NCBI GenBank assembly: GCA_002407845.1
Contig: DHPK01000020.1
Coordinates: 1 to 14,023, forward strand
DNA: 14,023 nt
From: Leptolinea sp. UBA5366
GTDB lineage: Bacteria > Chloroflexota > Anaerolineae > Anaerolineales > Anaerolineaceae
Reading direction: 5' to 3'
Part shown: positions 1 to 6,858 of the stretch, piece by piece
How positions within the stretch are numbered: the first letter of the stretch is position 1
How the letters are laid out: every line of letters begins with the position of its first letter
Notes under the pieces: generated by a model
What the model saw: only the letters and a program-made list of their open reading frames with translations
Told to the model about the DNA's origin: nothing
Database searches by the model: none
Position numbers and translations under genes: made by a program

Positions 1-747
1 GCGCTGCAGATGGATATCAAAATCCGCGGCATCACCCCCGAAATCATGCGGCAGGCTTTGGCACAGGCGCATGAAGGACGCAAGTTCATCCTCAATAAGA
101 TTCTTGAAGTGATCGCAACTCCGAACAAAGAGCTGAAGATGCACGTCCCACGGCTGACGACCATTCAGGTTCCGATTGAAAAAATCGGCGCGATCATCGG
201 CCCAGGCGGGAAAAATATCCGCGGGCTGCAGGAAACAACCCATACCAAGATCGATATCGACGATAACGGACTGGTTTACATTTCAGCTTCGAACGCTGGG
301 GATTCTGACAGCGCCCGCGACCAGATTCTTTCTATGATCGAATCGGCGGTCATCGGCAATATCTACACCGGTAAAGTTGTCCGTATCACAGATTTCGGCG
401 CATTTGTCGAGATTCTGCCGAACACAGACGGCATGGTTCATATCTCCCAGCTGGACTCTGAACGGGTCAACAAAGTTGAAGATATCGTCAGCATCGGCGA
501 CGAGATCACCGTCATGGTGACCGGCATCGACGGCAACGGCAAGATCCGTCTGTCAAGACAGGCTGTGCTCGAAGGCTGGACGCTCGAAGAAGCGATTGCA
601 TCCGACTCAAAGAAACCATCCGGAAACCGGAGCGGTGGAAATCGCGGAGATCGCGGCAGAAGCGGTGATCGCAGAAGTTCAGGCGGACGCAACGGTGATG
701 ACCGGCGGCGCAGCGGCGGTAGCGACTCTTTCCACAAACAACGATAA
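1..747 (+). CDS. pnp: Polyribonucleotide nucleotidyltransferase (PNPase), C-terminal part, 5' truncated
   Basis: PNPase is a cytoplasmic phosphorolytic 3'-5' exoribonuclease in mRNA decay. The reading frame is open from base 1 (Ala-Leu-Gln-Met-Asp-Ile-Lys-Ile), so the ATG at 10 is internal, not the start. Compared with the E. coli enzyme of about 711 residues, roughly the first 500 (both RNase PH domains and the catalytic Asp residues) lie outside the window. The visible 248 residues hold the end of the second RNase PH core (1-40), a KH domain (about 53-113) with the RNA-binding GPGG loop at 67-70, and an S1 domain (about 119-187, with the typical TDFGAFVEI stretch). A basic tail rich in Arg, Gly, Ser and Asp (203-248) follows. 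Such a tail is usual in PNPases of several phyla. The family assignment is certain. The gene ends 20 nt before a hairpin terminator. Confidence 0.97.
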   Translation, partial: ALQMDIKIRGITPEIMRQALAQAHEGRKFILNKILEVIATPNKELKMHVPRLTTIQVPIEKIGAIIGPGGKNIRGLQETTHTKIDIDDNGLVYISASNAGDSDSARDQILSMIESAVIGNIYTGKVVRITDFGAFVEILPNTDGMVHISQLDSERVNKVEDIVSIGDEITVMVTGIDGNGKIRLSRQAVLEGWTLEEAIASDSKKPSGNRSGGNRGDRGRSGDRRSSGGRNGDDRRRSGGSDSFHKQR

Positions 748-767
748 TTTTTTATCTGTTCAGAATA

Positions 768-805
768 AAATGAGAGAAATTTTGTAAATTTCTCTCATTT
801 ATTTT
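768..805 (+). terminator. Rho-independent terminator of pnp
   Basis: A perfect 15-bp stem (768-782 pairing with 786-800) closes a 3-nt loop. It is followed by the T-rich stretch ATTTATTTT (797-805). The stem is A/T-rich for a terminator, but its length, perfection and position 20 nt past the pnp stop make the call good. Confidence 0.8.
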
Positions 806-816
806 AAAACGCGGTA

Positions 817-822
817 TACAAT
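817..822 (+). promoter_or_regulatory. Possible -10 element for the FAD oxidoreductase gene
   Basis: TACAAT at 817-822 (within GTATACAATT) matches TATAAT at five of six positions and lies just after the pnp terminator, about 37 nt before the next start codon. The sequence one helical spacing upstream overlaps the terminator stem and does not resemble TTGACA, so this is only a candidate. Confidence 0.35.
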
Positions 823-847
823 TAGATCCTGGCATTGTTTATTTAAG

Positions 848-853
848 AAGGAG
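848..853 (+). promoter_or_regulatory. Ribosome binding site of the FAD oxidoreductase gene
   Basis: AAGGAG (848-853, within AGAAGGAGA) is a full Shine-Dalgarno match 5 nt before the ATG at 859. It fixes this start. Confidence 0.85.
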
Positions 854-858
854 ACCGC

Positions 859-2064
859 ATGCAAAAGCTTTATGAAGGCAATCCATTTTGGACGATTACC
901 TCAAAACCGTTTGAGAAATTTAAACCGGTAAGCGAAAATCTCGAGACGGACATTTTAATTATCGGCGGCGGCTTGAGCGGGAATTTGTGCGCTCACGAGC
1001 TGGCGAAGAGAAACTATTCTGTAATCGTCTGTGAGAAAGAGCGGTTTGGAACCGGAAGCTCAGCTGTCAACACCGGAATCCTTCAATACTGCAGCGATAT
1101 CATGCTGACGACCTTGATCAAATCGATTGGAGAGGAAAAGGCAGTCCTTTTCTACCAAATGTGCCGGCAGGCTGTCAGTGATCTGATTGAGCTCGACCAA
1201 TCCCTTAAAAATCCCTCAGGCATCATTCCTCAGGACAGCATCTATGCAGCCAGTTCTGCCAATGATGTTGAGAAACTGAATAAAGAATGCAAAGAGCTTG
1301 TCAAACACGGTTTCTCAGCCAAATTTGTGGAACATGATGAATTGCTTGAAACCTACGGCGTTGAGCTGCTGGCTGCCATCGTCAGCGACGGCGATGCCGG
1401 AGTTAACCCCTATAAATTCATCCAGTCGCTGATCGCAGAGAATATCACGCTGGGCGTCAGCTATTTTGAAAAAACCGAAATTGAAGACGTCAAATCGGGG
1501 AAAAATGGCATCGTCGGCATCACCAGTGACGGGCTTAAGGTAAGAGCGAAGAAAGTCATTTACGCAACCGGTTACGCAGAACAATACCGCGAACTAAAGA
1601 AAAAAGCGGATATCAACCGGACCTATTCGCTGGTCACAACAATTGCCAAAGAACCGGTCTGGAAAAAGAACTTTCTCTTCTGGGAAACCAAGCGCCCTTA
1701 CCTCTATTTCCGCATGACTGATGACAACCGCATTATCGCCGGGGGCATGGACGAAGAAAAGTCAAAAGTTGAAAAGAACCGCTCCGAGACGAACAAGATC
1801 AACCGGAAAATTTTGAAAAAGATTGAGAAGATCATGCCCGGTTTAGACGTCAAGATCGAATATGAATGGAATGCGCTGTTCGGGGAATCATCGGACGGAC
1901 TGCCTTTCATCGGTCCATCCGCCAAAGAGAAAAACACATATTACTTGCTTGGATTTGGCGGCAACGGCACCGTGTATGCGATGGCAGGATCGAAGATTAT
2001 TGCCGATGCTATCAGCGGCGTCAAGAATCCATATGCCGATATTGTGAAAATCAATAGGAAGTAA
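859..2064 (+). CDS. FAD-dependent oxidoreductase (DAO/DadA-like family)
   Basis: This is a 401-residue protein of the D-amino-acid oxidase/glycine oxidase (DAO, PF01266-type) superfamily. These enzymes oxidise amines or amino acids using FAD. What is seen: the N-terminal dinucleotide-binding fold DILIIGGGLSG (residues 31-41), with Glu59 at the end of the second strand as expected for the FAD ribose contact. A second nucleotide-contact segment, IYATGYA, lies at 234-240. The C-terminal closing motif is GLPFIGPS (347-354) followed by GFGGNG (365-370). The substrate-binding domain sits between these elements. No signal peptide or membrane segment is visible. The full-length start is supported by a strong ribosome binding site. 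It stands alone between the pnp terminator and a terminator at 2125-2155, so it is probably monocistronic. The substrate cannot be read from the sequence. Confidence 0.88.
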   Translation: MQKLYEGNPFWTITSKPFEKFKPVSENLETDILIIGGGLSGNLCAHELAKRNYSVIVCEKERFGTGSSAVNTGILQYCSDIMLTTLIKSIGEEKAVLFYQMCRQAVSDLIELDQSLKNPSGIIPQDSIYAASSANDVEKLNKECKELVKHGFSAKFVEHDELLETYGVELLAAIVSDGDAGVNPYKFIQSLIAENITLGVSYFEKTEIEDVKSGKNGIVGITSDGLKVRAKKVIYATGYAEQYRELKKKADINRTYSLVTTIAKEPVWKKNFLFWETKRPYLYFRMTDDNRIIAGGMDEEKSKVEKNRSETNKINRKILKKIEKIMPGLDVKIEYEWNALFGESSDGLPFIGPSAKEKNTYYLLGFGGNGTVYAMAGSKIIADAISGVKNPYADIVKINRK

Positions 2065-2091
2065 TCTTTTTAACGGCTTGCCTGACCGATT

Positions 2092-3660
2092 TCAGGCTTC
2101 TGATAATAATTGCTTTCTCAATTCATTCCGCAGGATTTTTCCTGCGGAATTTTTTGGCAATTCTACCAAAATATAGAAATCTTTCGGCGCGGCATGTCCC
2201 GAAAGGCGAGTTGTGACCGCCACGCGCAGTTTGGTTTCAAGCTCTGAACTCCACGCGACGCCATCTTTCAACGCGATGAATGCAACGACCTTTTCATAAA
2301 GCAGCGGATCAGGAGCCGCAACCACGCCTGCTTCTGCAATTTCAGCCTGCTCTAATAAAACGCTTTCAACTTCAAACGGGCCGACCAGATGGCCGGAGGT
2401 GTTGATCACATCATCATCGCGCCCGACAAAAGTAAACCGCCCGGACTCATCGCGAACTGCCAGATCGCCCGTCTGATAAAACCCGTTTCTGAACTTTGAT
2501 TCAAAAGCAGCTGGCTGCCCAAAATAAGCTGCAAAACAGGACTGCCAGCCTTCCCGCAGGCAGAGTCTGCCGACCGTTCCAGGCGCGCACTCTTCATCCT
2601 GTTCAGTCAGGATATGCGCCTCAGTGTCATCCACCGCCATCCCCATCGAGCCCGGCACCACAGCGTCGCCCGGCCGGTTGGCAATCCGGATCGTGCCTGC
2701 CTCGGATTGGAACCAGGTATCAAATATCTCGCGATTCAAAACTTCCTTGCCCCAGTGGTAAACCGCCGGATTCAGCGGTTCGCCGATGCTGAAAACTGCA
2801 CGCAGTGCAGACAGGTCAAACCCTGAAAAGAATTCAGCTGGACTCATCATTAGGGATCGAAATGCGGTCGGAGCTGAATACCAGACCGTGACCCGTTGTT
2901 TTTCAAGGATCGGCAGCCAGCGTTTGGCATGGAAGTTCCCGCTGTATTGGATCAACTCGACTCCCGCCAGAATCGGACCGATCACGCCGTAAACCGTGCC
3001 CGTCACCCAGGCTGGATGCGCCGTGCACCAGAAGCGGTCTGACTCCGTCAAGCCCAACACGTCCCGCATGCTGCGCAGAATTGCCTCAGCGCATTGATGG
3101 GAGTGGACGACTGCCTTGGGAAAGCCGGTAGATCCGGAGGTGAAAATCATGAAAGCAGGGTCAGACGGCGCTGCGCTATAAACTTGAACGGCCGAGAGTT
3201 GCTGATCAGCCGGGACAAAATGGCGAATCCGGCCGTCAGTCGGTGTCTCCGCCTCGCTCAGCACGATGAACGACTCAACAGTCTGATTCTCAAGCAGCAC
3301 CGCTGCGGTTTTCTCGCGGAACCGATCAATGATCAAATAATCCGGCTTGCCAACCGCCAGGCGCGCACTGAGCGCGTCCGCACCAAAATCCGGGAACAGC
3401 ACGCACGGCACGGCACCGCGCTGCAGCGCTGCCCAAAAGAAATACCAGATTTCAATTGAAGGCTCAAGAAATATAAAGACGCGCTGCCCGGGCTGGCAGC
3501 CGATCTGATCCAAAAAAGCAGCCCGAAGGCTGACTTCGTCCTCGAACTGCTTCCACGAAATCTCAATCTTATTCAGCCGGGAATCAGCCCAGTGAATGGC
3601 AGTCTCGCCAGCGGAGCAGCTCTCCATCTGCTTCTGATAAATCGTCAGCAGCGTCTCCAT
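2092..3660 (-). CDS. AMP-forming acyl-CoA synthetase (acetyl-/medium-chain acyl-CoA synthetase-like)
   Basis: This 522-residue member of the ANL adenylating superfamily activates a carboxylic acid to acyl-AMP and transfers it to CoA. Motifs: the ATP P-loop TSGSTGFPK at 174-182; FQSEAG at 317-322 in place of the common YGQTE/WWQTE (A5); the A7-A8 block YQTGDL at 395-400; and GRDDDVINTSGH at 413-424 followed by GPFEVE. This last block is the pattern of AcsA/Acsm-type synthetases. The A10 motif NSAGKILR is at 504-511, with catalytic Lys508. The length suits the family. I chose the ATG at 3660 because it follows the stop of the upstream hydrolase gene after 2 nt. A TTG start at 3765 would add 35 residues that overlap that gene and look non-homologous. 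The acid substrate is unknown. The close link to the metallo-beta-lactamase-fold gene suggests co-expression and translational coupling. Confidence 0.9.
   Translation of the reverse strand: METLLTIYQKQMESCSAGETAIHWADSRLNKIEISWKQFEDEVSLRAAFLDQIGCQPGQRVFIFLEPSIEIWYFFWAALQRGAVPCVLFPDFGADALSARLAVGKPDYLIIDRFREKTAAVLLENQTVESFIVLSEAETPTDGRIRHFVPADQQLSAVQVYSAAPSDPAFMIFTSGSTGFPKAVVHSHQCAEAILRSMRDVLGLTESDRFWCTAHPAWVTGTVYGVIGPILAGVELIQYSGNFHAKRWLPILEKQRVTVWYSAPTAFRSLMMSPAEFFSGFDLSALRAVFSIGEPLNPAVYHWGKEVLNREIFDTWFQSEAGTIRIANRPGDAVVPGSMGMAVDDTEAHILTEQDEECAPGTVGRLCLREGWQSCFAAYFGQPAAFESKFRNGFYQTGDLAVRDESGRFTFVGRDDDVINTSGHLVGPFEVESVLLEQAEIAEAGVVAAPDPLLYEKVVAFIALKDGVAWSSELETKLRVAVTTRLSGHAAPKDFYILVELPKNSAGKILRNELRKQLLSEA
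2125..2155 (+). terminator. Rho-independent terminator of the FAD oxidoreductase gene, inside the convergent ligase gene
   Basis: A perfect 10-bp G/C-rich stem (2125-2134 with 2141-2150) closes a 6-nt loop (ATTTTT) and runs into a T tract at 2150-2155. It has the full form of a plus-strand intrinsic terminator about 60 nt past the oxidoreductase stop. It lies inside the 3' coding end of the minus-strand acyl-CoA synthetase. On the minus strand the A tract precedes the hairpin, so it should not stop the ligase transcript. Confidence 0.75.
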
Positions 3661-3662
3661 CC

Positions 3663-4484
3663 TCAAATCTCGATTGTCATGCCGGTGGAAAGATAAGCAA
3701 TCTGATTGTCGAGCACAGAGAGCAGCCTGCCAAAGGCATTCAGCCCGGTGCAGTGACAGGTCCAATAGCGAGTGGACCGGTTGCTCAGCCGATAGGCAAT
3801 TTCATCCACCAGCTGGGTATCGATGCTTTTGCCGATAACCGGATTCATTAGGTGGAATCCGCCGATCGCATGCGTGATCGGTCTGCCGGCGATTTTATCG
3901 GCAGCTTCCAGAATGTTGATAATTCCCTTATGGGCGCAGCCCGTGACCAGCACTGTGTTTTCCCCTTCAGTCAGAATCAGATATTGTTCATGCTCAAACG
4001 GATCTGGACGCAATCCGTTTTCATCCTGAACCAGCAGACTTGCATTCGAGGGCGAAAGAAATTCGCGGCCAGAGACACCAGAAAAGAGGGTCAGCTGTTC
4101 GTCAATAACCTGTTTGCCGCCCACTTTAATCAAGCGTTGATTGTTTTTCAGCGACTGATCCAGCCCGATATACTTTTTCATAAAAGCAAGCTTCGAATAA
4201 TATTGACCGAACGCCTTGCGCTGGATGTAAACAGGCGCAGTCTCATTGATCTCCAAAAAAGTTGCCAGCCCGCCCCCGTGATCAAAATGGCCATGCGAAA
4301 GCACAGCGAATTCAACATCGTCAAGAGATTCATTCAATCGATCGGCATTCCTCTGAAAAGAGTCATCCTCTCCAAAATCAAATAATATTCTACGACCGCC
4401 TAATTCTATGAGAAAACTGAGCCCATGCTGGTGCAGCAGCTTCCGCTGATTTGACACATTATCGATCAATGTGGTGATTTTCAT
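3663..4484 (-). CDS. Metallo-beta-lactamase-fold hydrolase (MptB-like / dihydropterin-RFAP synthase-related family)
   Basis: This is a 273-residue cytoplasmic MBL-fold protein. It carries the metal-binding signature SHGHFDHG (residues 63-70: His64, His66, Asp68, His69), then GCAHKGI (182-188), GGFHL (208-212) and TCHCTG (242-247). This combination is typical of the MBL subgroup often annotated as 7,8-dihydropterin-6-yl-methyl-4-(beta-D-ribofuranosyl)aminobenzene-5'-phosphate synthase. That name reflects archaeal work and is probably too specific for a bacterial member. The ATG at 4484 is preferred because GGAG lies 9 nt upstream (4494-4497 on the complementary strand). The ATG at 4499 would add five residues and has no ribosome binding site. 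The gene is first in an operon, with the acyl-CoA synthetase 2 nt downstream. The fold is certain but the substrate is unknown. Confidence 0.87.
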   Translation of the reverse strand: MKITTLIDNVSNQRKLLHQHGLSFLIELGGRRILFDFGEDDSFQRNADRLNESLDDVEFAVLSHGHFDHGGGLATFLEINETAPVYIQRKAFGQYYSKLAFMKKYIGLDQSLKNNQRLIKVGGKQVIDEQLTLFSGVSGREFLSPSNASLLVQDENGLRPDPFEHEQYLILTEGENTVLVTGCAHKGIINILEAADKIAGRPITHAIGGFHLMNPVIGKSIDTQLVDEIAYRLSNRSTRYWTCHCTGLNAFGRLLSVLDNQIAYLSTGMTIEI

Positions 4485-4570
4485 TTTTTCCGTCTCCATC
4501 TTTTTGGTATGCAGCCTTTGTTCGGGATAACAAATGAGTTCCGCAGCAGATTCGCAACCTTTCTTAAGAT

Positions 4571-4576
4571 ATTATA
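4571..4576 (-). promoter_or_regulatory. Probable -10 element for the hydrolase-ligase operon
   Basis: A perfect TATAAT on the minus strand lies about 87 nt before the chosen start codon of the MBL-fold gene, in the divergent intergenic region. No good TTGACA lies 16-18 nt upstream (the sequence there is near GTCAGCTG), so the -35 is weak or an activator is needed. Confidence 0.5.
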
Positions 4577-4671
4577 CGGGAAATCCTTATTCCAGCTGAC
4601 ATTGCTGAATCAGCCGCCCGTCCTTCCGCCTCTTTCAAGCAGGTTTTTCAGGTTCATGGACCTTCTCAGGG

Positions 4672-4677
4672 TATAAT
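4672..4677 (+). promoter_or_regulatory. Probable -10 element for the transporter-phosphodiesterase operon
   Basis: A perfect TATAAT at 4672-4677, 40 nt before the ATG at 4718, is placed correctly for a short leader. The -35 region is not recognisable. With the minus-strand TATAAT at 4571-4576, it makes this 233-nt gap a divergent promoter region. Confidence 0.5.
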
Positions 4678-4717
4678 CTCAGCGGATCACTTATCCAAAG
4701 GAACGGACAACGCATTT

Positions 4718-5491
4718 ATGCCGGAAATTTCGACAATTCAACTCCTGATCTTACTGGGTTTTGCCTTTTTGGCAGGTTTAATCGACTCGATTGCAGGCGG
4801 CGGCGGGCTAATTCAATTACCTGCGCTCCTGGCGGTCTATCCAAATGTCCCGATCGTCTACGTATTGGGCACGAACAAACTATCCTCCAGCTGCGGAACA
4901 TTGATGGCAGTCTATCAGTACGCCCGCAAGATCCAGATCGAGTGGAAGAAAGTGCTGCCGATCGCAGTCATCGCTGGAATTTCGAGCGTCGGAGGGGCGC
5001 TAATCGCGACCACCGTCCCGAACAACTGGATGCGTCCGTTGGTTCTCGTTCTGCTAACACTGGTTCTGGCTTACACCTTGTTTAAAAAAGATTTAGGCGC
5101 ACACGAACATCAGGTGCCGTTTACTCCCCGTCAACAATTCCTGCTCAGCATGTTTGCCGGGCTGGTTGTCGGCTTTTATGATGGTTTTTTTGGCCCTGGC
5201 ACAGGCAATTTCCTGATTTTGGCCTTGATCAGCATCTTCGGCATGGATTTTCTGCACGCCTCGGCATCCAGCAAGATTATCAATCTGGCAACCAACATCG
5301 GCGCCTTAACGCTTTTCGGGCTGCATGGGTCCATTTATGTCTGGCTGGGACTATTGATGGCAATCTTCAACGTCGGCGGAAACTTTTTGGGAGTCAGGCT
5401 TGCCGTCCTGAAAGGCAGCCGGTTTGTGCGCGTTTTATTTATTGTCGTTGTCACGGGTTTATTAATTAAACAACTGATCGATTTTTTCTGA
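4718..5491 (+). CDS. TSUP family membrane transporter (TauE/SafE, YfcA-like)
   Basis: This is a 257-residue, very hydrophobic integral membrane protein of the TSUP (TauE/SafE, PF01925-type) family. Members move sulfite, sulfonates, sulfoacetate or similar organic anions across the cytoplasmic membrane. It shows the family's internal duplication: GLIDSIAGGGGLIQLPALL at 20-38 and its counterpart GFYDGFFGPGTGNFLILAL at 152-170. Each is followed by a Thr/Ser-Asn-Lys type segment (GTNKLSS at 51-57; SSKIINLATN at 184-193). The linker around 124-140 is charged and probably cytoplasmic. The first repeat matches the E. coli YfcA subgroup particularly well. The ATG has only a weak or distant ribosome binding site (AAAGGA, 4697-4702, 15 nt away). 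It is first in an operon with the phosphodiesterase gene 12 nt downstream. The transported anion cannot be assigned. Confidence 0.9.
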   Translation: MPEISTIQLLILLGFAFLAGLIDSIAGGGGLIQLPALLAVYPNVPIVYVLGTNKLSSSCGTLMAVYQYARKIQIEWKKVLPIAVIAGISSVGGALIATTVPNNWMRPLVLVLLTLVLAYTLFKKDLGAHEHQVPFTPRQQFLLSMFAGLVVGFYDGFFGPGTGNFLILALISIFGMDFLHASASSKIINLATNIGALTLFGLHGSIYVWLGLLMAIFNVGGNFLGVRLAVLKGSRFVRVLFIVVVTGLLIKQLIDFF

Positions 5492-5503
5492 TAAGGAATT
5501 TTC

Positions 5504-6676
5504 ATGGATTTTTCCCAAGACAAGATTATCCTGCCTGAATTTACGAACAGCAGTTTGGGCATTCCAGCTGCATACCTGAACTTTTTCGGGGCTGACAGCG
5601 TTACTCCGCCCTTGCCTGAACTCGAACTGGACCTCAATCAGAAAAATCCGCGAAACGTCATCTTTCTGCTGATGGACGCAATGGGGTCTGGAATTCTCGA
5701 GAGACATTTACCGCCAAGCAGCTTTCTGCGGAGCAATCTGCAAAAAGACCTGACAGCCATTTATCCCTGTACCACGGTTTGCGTCACCTCATCGCTTTTT
5801 TCCGGACTGCCGCCCATCTCCCACGCCTGGCTGGCTTGGGCGCTCTATTTCAAGGAATGGAATCAGGTCATTGAAGTTCATCCTTATCGCGACGCGTTCG
5901 GCGGACAACTCATCGATCCGGCTGAGAAAAACATTCTCACTTTTATGGATTTCGAGACCATTTTTGAGAAGATCGAGCGCGCAACCGATCATCAGGTCAA
6001 AGTCGACTGTCTTTTCACCGATGTTGCCCGGCCGCGGCTGGTTCAGCTTGCGGGAGACCGGCTGACGAGTGTCTCTTCTTTAGAAGGGATGCTGCTGGAG
6101 ATTGAAGCGATCTGCCGCCAGCCCGGGCAGCATTTCGTCGTGGGCTATTGGAAATCTCCGGATGACCTGCTGCACCATTTTGGACTGTCGTCTGAAAAAG
6201 TTGGAGAATTTCTGACCAGCGCAGATCGCCTGTTCCGAAAATACATCCCGCGATTTGAGGAAGCAGCGACGCTGATCACTGCCGATCACGGCATGCAGGA
6301 TATCACAACTCATTTTCGGCTGGATCAGATTGAGCCATTGAATGAATTGGTGCTGCCGTATCCATCCGGTGACTCACGCTCGAAAATGATCGCTGTTACC
6401 CCCGGAAAAGAAGATTTGTTCGCTGAAAGGTTCAATAAAGAATTCGGCTCTGAATTTTTGCTGCTGCCTGCTGAAGAAGTCCTTGCGCGGGGTTATTTTG
6501 GCGAGGGACCGATCCACCCAAAGGTCAGAGACTTTCTCGGAACTTTCATGGCAATTGGAACCAGTCACAGCGATCTGCTTTATGCGCCAGCCGGCGGGAA
6601 AGCTCCCAAGGAATTCAAAGGACACCACGCCGGAATCAGCGCGGATGAAATGCGCGTGCCGCTGATCCTCTGCTGA
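5504..6676 (+). CDS. Alkaline-phosphatase-superfamily phosphodiesterase (type I phosphodiesterase/nucleotide pyrophosphatase-like)
   Basis: This 390-residue protein has the ligand pattern of two-metal phosphodiesterases and nucleotide pyrophosphatases. Asp58 is in FLLMDAMGSG. The probable nucleophile Thr is in PCTTVCVTSSLFSG (88-101; Thr90 or Thr91). Asp220/Asp221 and His225 lie in SPDDLLHHFG, Asp261-His262 in TADHGM, and His374-His375 in GHHAG near the C-terminus. No signal peptide or membrane anchor is visible, so it is probably cytoplasmic. AAGGA (5493-5497), 6 nt before the ATG, is a good ribosome binding site. The gene lies 12 nt after the transporter stop, so the two are very likely co-transcribed. 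The superfamily also includes phosphonoacetate hydrolases, phosphoglycerate mutases and PglZ proteins. The substrate is therefore open; a phosphodiester is the best guess. Confidence 0.82.
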   Translation: MDFSQDKIILPEFTNSSLGIPAAYLNFFGADSVTPPLPELELDLNQKNPRNVIFLLMDAMGSGILERHLPPSSFLRSNLQKDLTAIYPCTTVCVTSSLFSGLPPISHAWLAWALYFKEWNQVIEVHPYRDAFGGQLIDPAEKNILTFMDFETIFEKIERATDHQVKVDCLFTDVARPRLVQLAGDRLTSVSSLEGMLLEIEAICRQPGQHFVVGYWKSPDDLLHHFGLSSEKVGEFLTSADRLFRKYIPRFEEAATLITADHGMQDITTHFRLDQIEPLNELVLPYPSGDSRSKMIAVTPGKEDLFAERFNKEFGSEFLLLPAEEVLARGYFGEGPIHPKVRDFLGTFMAIGTSHSDLLYAPAGGKAPKEFKGHHAGISADEMRVPLILC

Positions 6677-6766
6677 AATTTGGTCATTCATTTTCCCGAG
6701 ACGGCTTCACCCGAGCATATCGCTTCAACCGCTCAGGTTTCCAGAAATTGGAAACTCAAAGAATCT

Positions 6767-6806
6767 CTTCAAATAAATAAGGGACACCCTGAAATAGGGC
6801 ATCCCT
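6767..6806 (-). terminator. Rho-independent terminator of the htrA-like gene
   Basis: On the minus strand a 10-bp stem with two G-U pairs (6797-6806 with 6780-6789, 7-nt loop) is followed by TTATTTATTTG (6770-6780). It lies about 50 nt past the protease stop. Read on the plus strand, the two G-U pairs become A-C mismatches and the trailer is CTCTACTCTTT. It may therefore also serve the convergent phosphodiesterase gene, less efficiently. Confidence 0.72.
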
Positions 6807-6858
6807 CTACTCTTTCCATCATTTGGCTGGCAGTATCGTCAGCCGTACTCTATCCCGC

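Noticed and set aside
600..740. Repetitive Arg/Gly/Ser codons at the end of pnp, considered as a DNA tandem repeat
   Set aside because: The low complexity is at protein level and irregular in DNA. Basic, glycine-rich tails are common in PNPases.
2080..2097. 6-bp hairpin near the ligase stop, considered as a minus-strand terminator
   Set aside because: The stem is short and no T tract follows on the minus strand, so the ligase operon has no terminator that I can support.
3661..3765. N-terminal extension of the acyl-CoA synthetase from a TTG start
   Set aside because: It would overlap the upstream hydrolase gene by about 100 nt with residues unlike the family. The ATG at 3660, 2 nt after the hydrolase stop, gives a normal-length enzyme.
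6737..6755. 7-bp hairpin after the phosphodiesterase gene, considered as its terminator
   Set aside because: The stem is A/T-rich and short, and the sequence after it (CTCAAAGAATC) has no T tract.
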